Part shown: positions 57,673 to 64,000 of the stretch, one piece after another
Numbering within the stretch: position 1 is the first letter of the stretch
How the letters are laid out: each line of letters starts with the position of its first letter
Source: Prevotella sp.
GTDB lineage: Bacteria > Bacteroidota > Bacteroidia > Bacteroidales > Bacteroidaceae
Direction: 5' to 3'
Length of the DNA: 64,000 nt
NCBI GenBank assembly: GCA_016290175.1
Contig: JAEETD010000006.1
Location: forward strand, 1-64,000
Position numbers and translations under genes: made by a program
The notes under the pieces: model-generated
The model's input: only the letters and a program-made list of their open reading frames with translations
Database searches by the model: none
Told to the model about the DNA's origin: nothing

Positions 57673-59016
57673 TCAGAGCAACTCTATTTTCAGGACCGAC
57701 GTGGTAGAGGGCGTGATGCGGAAACGATGGTCGGTGCGATGACCTACCAGCCAAAGGATATTGTCGTTGGCGTCGGTGACAACCATCTGACTGCGCTTGG
57801 CCCAGAGACTGATCTTACGGTCGGTGAGATAGTCGCTGACGAGCTTAGAGCCGTTCATGCCGAAGGGCACAAAACGGTCGCCAGGCTGGGTGATCCTGAC
57901 GGTCAGAGGAAATTCAATCTTTTCTTTATTAAGTGTAGCGCAATCGTCTGATTTTGAAATATCTACGCTTTCTGAAATTGTGACCTTAAATTTCATATCC
58001 TCCTGATATTTGTAGATGCCGTCTTCGGGCATTCTCATGGGCAAAGCAGGCTGATAATCCGGTGCAACCACCAACTCGCTACGGTCGATATAAAGCACGT
58101 GCGTAGCGGAACTGAAGGTCGTTCCAGAGGGTGCATCAAGGCTCTCCGCAATCTTAATGATCTGTGCAGAAGTGAAGCCATAGGGGCGCAGCCATTCGAA
58201 CAGGAAGCACTCTGGTGAGGGTAAATCCAGCATGTCGGTAATCCTGACGGCACAGGCTTCGCGACGATCAGCAGAACCTAGAGCAGGCTGTAACGTTGTG
58301 ACGAGTCTGGAAAGAGCTGACTGTATCGCCTCGTCATATACTGCTTCCACATCTTTTATATATGTAGCGGTACGGGCGATATTCTCCGATGACTTCGGCA
58401 AAATCTGCTGCATCAGGGGAATGAGATGGAGACGGATCTTGTTGCGCAGTACATCATCGACGGCATTGGTGGAGTCGGTGACGTAGGATTGATCGATGGA
58501 ATGGAGGAATTCTTCTATCTCAGAGCGGCTCAGACATAAGAGCGGACGGACGATATGGCCATTCTTAGGACGGATACCTGTAAGACCGTGAATACCCGTG
58601 CCGTTCATCAGGTTCATCAGCAAGGTCTCCACCGCATCATCACGGTGATGGGCTACACAGATGGTGTCGGCACCGAGGTCCTGACGCAGTTGCTCAAAAT
58701 AATGGTAACGGAGTTCACGGGCCGCCATCTCGATGCTCATCTTATGCAAGGCCGCATATTCCCGGGTATCGAAATGTGCCCGATGGATTGGGATATTCTG
58801 CGATTCGCACAACGCGCAGACAAAAGACTCGTCGCGGTCGGACTCTTCTCCACGAAGCCGGAAATTGCAATGGGCGGCTTCTATCCGATAGCCCAGCTGT
58901 TTCAGGATCAGCAGCAGCGCCACACTGTCGGCCCCGCCACTCAGTGCCACAATATGCAGGCCTTCCTTGTTCAGCAGGCCCTCTTTCGCGATGAAACCGG
59001 CAACTTTACTATTCAC
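57673..59016 (-). CDS. tilS: tRNA(Ile)-lysidine synthase
   Basis: 447 residues. PP-loop ALSGGADSVALLLILK, AAHCNFRLRGEESDRDE, VAHHRDDAVETLLMNLMNGTGIHGL and the C-terminal RITQPGDRFVPFGMNGSKLVSDYLTDRKIS. Converts the wobble C of tRNA-Ile(CAU) to lysidine; essential. Coupled to rlmI through a heptamer spacer. Confidence 0.95.
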   Translation of the reverse strand: MNSKVAGFIAKEGLLNKEGLHIVALSGGADSVALLLILKQLGYRIEAAHCNFRLRGEESDRDESFVCALCESQNIPIHRAHFDTREYAALHKMSIEMAARELRYHYFEQLRQDLGADTICVAHHRDDAVETLLMNLMNGTGIHGLTGIRPKNGHIVRPLLCLSRSEIEEFLHSIDQSYVTDSTNAVDDVLRNKIRLHLIPLMQQILPKSSENIARTATYIKDVEAVYDEAIQSALSRLVTTLQPALGSADRREACAVRITDMLDLPSPECFLFEWLRPYGFTSAQIIKIAESLDAPSGTTFSSATHVLYIDRSELVVAPDYQPALPMRMPEDGIYKYQEDMKFKVTISESVDISKSDDCATLNKEKIEFPLTVRITQPGDRFVPFGMNGSKLVSDYLTDRKISLWAKRSQMVVTDANDNILWLVGHRTDHRFRITPSTTSVLKIELL

Positions 59017-59046
59017 TAATCACTTTTCACTAATCACTTTTCACTC
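59006..59046 (-). repeat. heptamer repeat between rlmI and tilS
   Basis: Plus-strand units ACTATTC, ACTAATC, ACTTTTC, ACTAATC, ACTTTTC, ACT fill the gap between rlmI and tilS and run into the ends of both genes. Confidence 0.8.
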
Positions 59047-60213
59047 CACATAAAGTACCAGTCCTTTGAGATACTCGCCTTCGGGATGATAGATGTTGAT
59101 GGGATGATCGGCGGGCTGATGCAGCTGATGAAGGATACGGACCTTGCGGCCTGCCTGGGAAGCAGCCGTAAAGACGGCATTGCGGAAATGATCCTTCGTC
59201 ACCACCTGCGAACAACTGAAGGTAAACAGGATTCCCCCAGGCTGGATCATCTGGAAGGCTTTGTTGTTCAGACGGGTATAACCCTTCAGCGCATTATGCA
59301 ACGCCCCACGGTGCTTGGCAAAGGCAGGAGGGTCTAAGATGATCAGATCATATTGGTTATCGGCACCCTCGAGATACTTGAAGGCGTCCTCACAGAATGC
59401 CTGATGACGCGTGTCACCGGGGTAGTTCAGCTGTACATTCCGGTTTGTGAGCTCTATCGCCTTTGCGCTGCTGTCGACGGAATGCACCAGCCTGGCCCCG
59501 CCTCGCATGGCATAGAACGAGAAACCGCCTGTGTAGCAGAACATATTCAGCACTTTGCGACCCTTGGCGAATTTCTCCAACAGAGAACGGTTCTCACGCT
59601 GGTCGACGAAGAAGCCCGTTTTCTGGCCACGAAGCCAGTCGACATAGAACATCAGGCCATTCTCGACAGCGGTATTATCGCCACCGCCACCGATGATGAA
59701 GCCGTTCTCCATCTCGTCCATAAACGGCAAGGTGGTCTCGCTCTTATAGTAGACATTCTCGATGCGGCCCTGCATCACCTTCTGCAACTGTTCGGCAATG
59801 CTCACACGGGCCAGGTGCATACCAATGCTATGCGCCTGCATAACCGCCGTCTTTCCATAGACGTCGATCACCAGTCCGGGCAGGTTGTCACCCTCGCCAT
59901 GTACAAGGCGGTAGGTGTTGTTATCAGGATTGTCTGCCAGTCCGATGGCGATACGCATGTTCAGGGCCGACGACAGACGGGAATACCAGAATTCATCGTC
60001 AATAGCGACATCGCGGAACGACAGCACGCGTACAGCAATGGAGCCTTTCTGATAATGACCCACAGCGATGAAACGGCCCTCATTCGTCAGGACACGCACC
60101 AGATCGCCATCCTCAAGCCCCTCATCAGCCGTTTGAATGGCACCCGAGAACACCCAAGGATGGAAACGCAACAAACTCTCTTCCTTACCTCTTTTGAGCT
60201 GCAAGTACTTCAT
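59041..60213 (-). CDS. rlmI: class I SAM-dependent rRNA methyltransferase (RlmI-like)
   Basis: 390 residues. N-terminal PUA-like domain (HPWVFSGAI), an EEHEE-type middle part and a Rossmann methyltransferase: GQKTGFFVDQRENR, VLNMFCYTGGFS, DLIILDPPAFAK, TFSCSQVV. Methylates C1962 of 23S rRNA in E. coli. Its start overlaps the upstream exonuclease gene by 29 nt. Confidence 0.9.
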   Translation of the reverse strand: MKYLQLKRGKEESLLRFHPWVFSGAIQTADEGLEDGDLVRVLTNEGRFIAVGHYQKGSIAVRVLSFRDVAIDDEFWYSRLSSALNMRIAIGLADNPDNNTYRLVHGEGDNLPGLVIDVYGKTAVMQAHSIGMHLARVSIAEQLQKVMQGRIENVYYKSETTLPFMDEMENGFIIGGGGDNTAVENGLMFYVDWLRGQKTGFFVDQRENRSLLEKFAKGRKVLNMFCYTGGFSFYAMRGGARLVHSVDSSAKAIELTNRNVQLNYPGDTRHQAFCEDAFKYLEGADNQYDLIILDPPAFAKHRGALHNALKGYTRLNNKAFQMIQPGGILFTFSCSQVVTKDHFRNAVFTAASQAGRKVRILHQLHQPADHPINIYHPEGEYLKGLVLYVE

Positions 60214-60862
60214 ATAGCCTAAAATCTTCTTCTATCTCCAGTTCTGTCTGTTCATCGATAACCTCGTATTCACCGCTGGCCTTCAGGCTCTCCAGTTCTT
60301 CGTACAGACGGATACAGGCCCACGCATCGATGGCGGCATACGTCATCTGTTTTTCCTGGAGCACATCACGCTCCCAGTTCGACAGACGCTCGGCCTTGCT
60401 GATTCGCTCATTGAAGAGGTTGGCATACAGTTTCTGAAGACTGAGATCCTCAATACCTATCTCGCTCATGTGATCCTGAAGGTCGATGAAATTGCCAGGG
60501 GTAAACCGTCCAAGTTCCAGCAGGGAGTGGATGTCATCATGCCACGAGAGCCCCACCTTGGGCACCTTTGTATCCTCAAGAAGCCGGATGATGGCGGGCG
60601 GCATACCTATATAATTCAGACGGAACAGAAAACAATTATGATGGGTGGCCACCTGAAGCAGCGAACATCTGTAATGCTGGTTTTTGGTGAACGACGGCCG
60701 TGTCTCGGTGTCTACCCCAAGAATGGGCATAGACAAGAGGTAGTCGACGGCTTTCTCAGCTTCAGACAAAGAGGTCACCACGATGATTTTCCCATTGTAA
60801 ACCACCTTGGGCAAGTTCTCCAGCCACGCTTTATTAAACCTGTTATAAATGATTTTTTTCAT
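60185..60862 (-). CDS. DEDD-family 3'-5' exonuclease
   Basis: 225 residues from the ATG at 60862. RNase D/WRN-like exonuclease fold with GVDTETRP (D-x-E), GLSWHDDIHSL (Asp) and QMTYAAIDAWACIRLYEEL (Y-x3-D). No HRDC domains, so shorter than RNase D. RNA or DNA substrate undetermined. First gene of exonuclease-rlmI-tilS. Confidence 0.88.
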   Translation of the reverse strand: MKKIIYNRFNKAWLENLPKVVYNGKIIVVTSLSEAEKAVDYLLSMPILGVDTETRPSFTKNQHYRCSLLQVATHHNCFLFRLNYIGMPPAIIRLLEDTKVPKVGLSWHDDIHSLLELGRFTPGNFIDLQDHMSEIGIEDLSLQKLYANLFNERISKAERLSNWERDVLQEKQMTYAAIDAWACIRLYEELESLKASGEYEVIDEQTELEIEEDFRLYEVLAAQKR

Positions 60863-60871
60863 TCTCAGGTG

Positions 60872-60879
60872 CAAAATTA
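60872..60879 (-). promoter_or_regulatory. -7 box of the exonuclease gene
   Basis: TAATTTTG on the minus strand, 9 nt before the ATG: very short leader. Confidence 0.5.
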
Positions 60880-60923
60880 CATAAAAAATCGGGAAAAAAT
60901 GATGAAATGTGAGTTTTTTGATA

Positions 60924-60931
60924 TACTTTTG
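60924..60931 (+). promoter_or_regulatory. -7 box of ftsK
   Basis: TACTTTTG followed by CAG, 27 nt before the ftsK ATG. Confidence 0.5.
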
Positions 60932-60958
60932 CAGAAAAAATCAGGAAGCATCTGTAAT

Positions 60959-63412
60959 ATGGTCAAGAAAAAGAAGGAAAAGAAGGAGAATCGTCCATCC
61001 GGATTCTTAGATATATTAGGTTTTAAAAAATTCTTTGCTAACGAGAAGCTGGGCTTTCTCCTGGGCATCTTATTGTTCCTCGTCGCAGGCTATCTCACAT
61101 TGGCATTTATCTCTTATTTCACCACGGGCACAGCCGATCAGAGCATGATTGAGGCGCCTCGTGAGGGTGAGATCCTGAATGAGCATCAGGAGTTCAGCAA
61201 CACCTGTGGCAGCGTGGGTGCCTATGCAGCTTGGTATTTCATCAAACGCTGCTTCGGACTCTCCGCCTTCTTCATTCCCATCTTCCTGTTCCTGGTAAGC
61301 ATCCATCTCATCAAGGCCTATCGCGTGAACCTGCTGAAATGGTTCATGTGTCTCATGATCCTGATGGTCTGGAGTTCTGTGACATTCTCAAAGTTCCTGT
61401 CACCCTTCTTCAGCGATGCCTGCTATAACCCTGGTGGTGATCATGGCCTTTATATCCAACAGGCCATCGAGAACTTGATCGGCACCCCTGGTCTGACGGC
61501 GATTCTCGCTCTCACGGCCATCGCCTTCCTCACCTATCTGAGTGCTGAGACAATCTTTATCATCCGTAAAATCCTGAATCCATCGAAGTTTATCGACAAG
61601 GTGAAGTTCAAGATCACCAATAATGATCCCAACGAACCGAAGGAATCCTACGAAGACCAGATCCAGACGGAGGAAGACCCGACGGTATTCGACGACCCCG
61701 CAACACAGACCGTTGAGTTCAAGTCTGACGGTAAGGCCGTAGTGATAGACGATGTCTATAACCAGGACGAGAAAGATCCCGTCAAGCCTGAGCGCAAAAA
61801 GATCGTTAATGATGTCAAAATGGAGGTTGAGGTGGCTGACGGCGAGGAGACAGCCGATTCCAAGACCCTCGGTATTCTGGAGACTGAAGGTCCATACGAT
61901 CCTAAGAAGGATCTCGAGAACTACCGCTATCCTACCCTCGACCTGTTGAAGAAATACGATAACGACGGTAAGCCCTATATCGACATGGCCGAGCAGACCG
62001 CCAACAAGAACCGTATCGTAGAAGTGCTGCGCACCTTTGGCGTGGAGATATCGAGCATCAAGGCAACAGTCGGACCTACCATCACCCTTTACGAGATCAC
62101 CCTCGCCCCTGGCGTCCGCATCTCGAAAGTCCGTTCACTGGAAGACGATATCGCCCTGAGTCTCTCGGCTCTCGGTATCCGTATCATTGCACCGATTCCC
62201 GGTAAGGGTACCATCGGTATTGAGGTACCGAATGCGAAGCCATCGATTGTGTCGATGGAATCGATACTTAATTCCAAGAAATTCCAGGAGAGTCAGATGG
62301 AACTGCCCTGTGCTGTGGGTAAGACCATTACGAACGAAGTATTCATGTTCGACCTGGCCAAGGCACCTCACCTGCTGGTGGCCGGAGCAACAGGACAGGG
62401 TAAGTCTGTCGGACTGAATGCCATCGTCACCTCTTTATTATATAAGAAGCACCCCGCAGAGTTGAAGATTGTGCTTGTCGACCCCAAGAAGGTTGAGTTC
62501 TCTATCTACAACCCGCTGATCAACCACTTCCTGGCGAAGGTGCCCGATGAGGATGCCGATCCCATCATCACCGACGTCACCAAGGTAGTGCGAACCCTGA
62601 ACTCCCTCTGCAAACTGATGGACACCCGCTACGACCTGCTGAAGGAGGTGGGCGCCCGTAATATCAAGGAATACAACAAGAAATTCATCGACCGTAAGAT
62701 TCCACCACGTGGAGGACACGGCTATATGCCTTACATCGTGGTGATCATCGATGAGTTCGGCGATCTGATTATGACCGCAGGCAAGGAGATAGAACTGCCT
62801 ATCGCCCGTATTGCCCAGTTGGCACGTGCCGTGGGTATCCACATGGTGATTGCCACCCAACGTCCTACTACGACCATTATCACGGGTAATATCAAGGCCA
62901 ACTTCCCCGCCCGTATCGCCTTCAAGGTATCGGCGGGCATCGACTCGAAGACCATCCTCGACCGTACAGGTGCCCAGCAGCTCATCGGTAAGGGTGACAT
63001 GCTCTATCTCGGTGGCGCAGAGCCTATCCGTGTACAGTGTGCCTTCGTCGACACGCCTGAGGTGGAACGCATAAACGAGTTCATCGCTTCGCAGCAGAGC
63101 TATAACATGCCATTCGAACTGCCCGAGCCCGATACGCCTGAGGCAGACTTCGGCGATGGTGGCGACAAGGATGTCGACATGCAGCATCTCGATCCTCTCT
63201 TTGAGGATGCCGCCCGTCTGATTGTCATCAACCAGAGCGGTTCTACCTCACTCATCCAACGTAAGTTCGCCATCGGCTACAACCGTGCAGGTCGCTTGAT
63301 GGATCAGTTGGAGAAAGCAGGCGTTGTGGGTGCAGCGATGGGGTCGAAACCCCGCGAGGTGATGATTCAGGACGAGATGAGCCTCAATAACCTGCTCGCC
63401 TCACTCAAATAG
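60959..63412 (+). CDS. ftsK: DNA translocase FtsK
   Basis: 817 residues from the ATG at 60959. Basic N-terminus, four membrane helices within 30-205, a charged linker, and a motor domain: AGATGQGKSVGLNAIV, VVIIDEFGDLI, IATQRPTT, C-terminal gamma winged helix (QRKFAIGYNRAGRLMDQLEKAGVVG). Pumps chromosomal DNA at the septum. The linker is short compared with E. coli FtsK. Confidence 0.95.
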   Translation: MVKKKKEKKENRPSGFLDILGFKKFFANEKLGFLLGILLFLVAGYLTLAFISYFTTGTADQSMIEAPREGEILNEHQEFSNTCGSVGAYAAWYFIKRCFGLSAFFIPIFLFLVSIHLIKAYRVNLLKWFMCLMILMVWSSVTFSKFLSPFFSDACYNPGGDHGLYIQQAIENLIGTPGLTAILALTAIAFLTYLSAETIFIIRKILNPSKFIDKVKFKITNNDPNEPKESYEDQIQTEEDPTVFDDPATQTVEFKSDGKAVVIDDVYNQDEKDPVKPERKKIVNDVKMEVEVADGEETADSKTLGILETEGPYDPKKDLENYRYPTLDLLKKYDNDGKPYIDMAEQTANKNRIVEVLRTFGVEISSIKATVGPTITLYEITLAPGVRISKVRSLEDDIALSLSALGIRIIAPIPGKGTIGIEVPNAKPSIVSMESILNSKKFQESQMELPCAVGKTITNEVFMFDLAKAPHLLVAGATGQGKSVGLNAIVTSLLYKKHPAELKIVLVDPKKVEFSIYNPLINHFLAKVPDEDADPIITDVTKVVRTLNSLCKLMDTRYDLLKEVGARNIKEYNKKFIDRKIPPRGGHGYMPYIVVIIDEFGDLIMTAGKEIELPIARIAQLARAVGIHMVIATQRPTTTIITGNIKANFPARIAFKVSAGIDSKTILDRTGAQQLIGKGDMLYLGGAEPIRVQCAFVDTPEVERINEFIASQQSYNMPFELPEPDTPEADFGDGGDKDVDMQHLDPLFEDAARLIVINQSGSTSLIQRKFAIGYNRAGRLMDQLEKAGVVGAAMGSKPREVMIQDEMSLNNLLASLK

Positions 63413-63436
63413 GAACTGAATTAAGAAACAGAAGAT

Positions 63437-64000
63437 ATGAAAAAGCATTTTGCCCTTATCATGATGCTCTTGCTTAGTGTGGGAGCTCAGGCCGAAAGCG
63501 CCAAGCGTATACTCGATAAAGCTGCTGCCTCGGTAAGTAATCCTAGTGGCGTTCAGGCTCATTTCCAGATGATCAGCAAGCAGTTTGGTTCAACAGAAGG
63601 AGAAATCGCGGTAAAAGGCAACAAGTTCCACGCCACCACACCCGATGCCACCATCTGGTTTGACGGCAAGACCCAGTGGACCTATATGAAAAGTAACGAC
63701 GAGGTAAATGTCAGCACCCCCACAGAGGCACAGTTGCAAGCCATCAACCCCTATAACTTCATCAACATCTACAAGAAGGGCTACAAGCTCTCGTCAAAAA
63801 AGGTTGAGAATTTCTACGAGGTTCATCTGGTTCCAACCGATAAGAACCGTAAGATCCAGGAGATGTATATCATCGTGGATGCCAATTCCTATCATCCCAC
63901 ACATGTGAAGATGAAGCAAAAGGACAAGTGGAGCACCGTCATTATCAGTCAGTTGAAGACGGCGACCCTGAGCGACGATCTGTTCCAGTTTAATTCCAAG
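63437..64000 (+). CDS. LolA-like lipoprotein carrier, 3' end outside the window
   Basis: 188 residues seen. Signal peptide MKKHFALIMMLLLSVGAQA, then the LolA-like beta fold (SAKRILDKAAASVSNPSGVQAHFQM, GKTQWTYMKSNDEVNVSTPT, INPYNFINIYKKGY). Periplasmic chaperone moving lipoproteins to the outer membrane. Gap of 24 nt after ftsK, as commonly seen in Bacteroidales. Confidence 0.85.
   Translation, partial: MKKHFALIMMLLLSVGAQAESAKRILDKAAASVSNPSGVQAHFQMISKQFGSTEGEIAVKGNKFHATTPDATIWFDGKTQWTYMKSNDEVNVSTPTEAQLQAINPYNFINIYKKGYKLSSKKVENFYEVHLVPTDKNRKIQEMYIIVDANSYHPTHVKMKQKDKWSTVIISQLKTATLSDDLFQFNSK

Noticed and set aside
1-64000. tRNA, rRNA and CRISPR arrays
   Set aside because: No T-loop consensus with acceptor pairing, no rRNA-like stretch, and no regularly spaced identical repeats with unique spacers were found; the heptamer and REP repeats lack CRISPR spacing.

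Overview
The window comes from a member of the Bacteroidota, most likely a Prevotella-like Bacteroidales. Evidence: promoters of the TTTG-N19-21-TAnnTTTG type in front of many genes, few Shine-Dalgarno sites, a Bat aerotolerance operon, a DUF4295 gene beside rpmB-rpmG, HU proteins of the Bacteroidetes-only HIG type, and a C-terminal sequence typical of Prevotella secreted proteins. No rRNA, tRNA or CRISPR array was seen.

Layout. 1-2550: mobile-element-like DUF3987 and DUF5675 genes. 2.6-6.1 kb: envelope genes (DUF3298 lipoprotein, FadL-like porin, Tyr/Gly-rich secreted protein). 6.2-7.9 kb: prmA and a SpoU methyltransferase. 18.3-7.9 kb (minus): one long operon moxR - DUF58 - membrane protein - batA - batBC - batDE - PAP2 - queA, with batB/batC and batD/batE each fused. 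23-18.5 kb (minus): rpmB, rpmG, DUF4295 | ftsY, rimO, HU, HU-LysM. 25.6-23.1 kb: map, tsaD, cinA-type amidase. 25.7-32.4 kb: ruvC, twin-ABC protein, Crp-like regulator, lepA, small lipoprotein, two AraC regulators. 32.5-55 kb: accessory DNA with HU-HIG cassettes, a membrane-anchored UvrD-like helicase, a DUF3853-like remnant, surface proteins, an IS110-family element and a probable peptide maturation/export locus. 55-64 kb: TTD14-like GTPase/CYTH protein, nhaD, tilS, rlmI, DEDD exonuclease, ftsK and the start of a lolA-like gene.

Main discovery candidate. Three short genes (41628-41771, 47906-48067, 51295-51438) encode 47-53 aa proteins with one leader pattern (Y-x-[KR]-P-[SA]-M-x-V-[YF]-x-L, then Q-[IL]-L-A-G-S) and divergent Gly/Asp/Asn/Pro-rich tails. 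Two sit directly upstream of fimbrillin-like lipoprotein genes and one directly downstream of a large secreted protein. Next to the third, in divergent orientation, lies an operon for an HPr-kinase-like protein, an S26-type peptidase with a Ser/His pair, a PqqD-like recognition protein and an ABC exporter without its own peptidase domain. I infer a peptide modification and export system with scattered precursors.

Other structural signals. (i) Degenerate tandem heptamers at about 20 places, between operon genes up to start codons and in frame inside prmA, queA, the Bat genes and the twin-ABC gene, resembling cyanobacterial STRR sequences. (ii) REP/REPIN-like palindromes, one REPIN inserted in frame in the ABC exporter gene. 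(iii) An IS110 element inserted exactly in the centre of such a palindrome, whose noncoding end carries matches to both target halves and both element ends, as expected of a bridge RNA. (iv) An HU cassette bounded by a perfect 40-bp inverted repeat.
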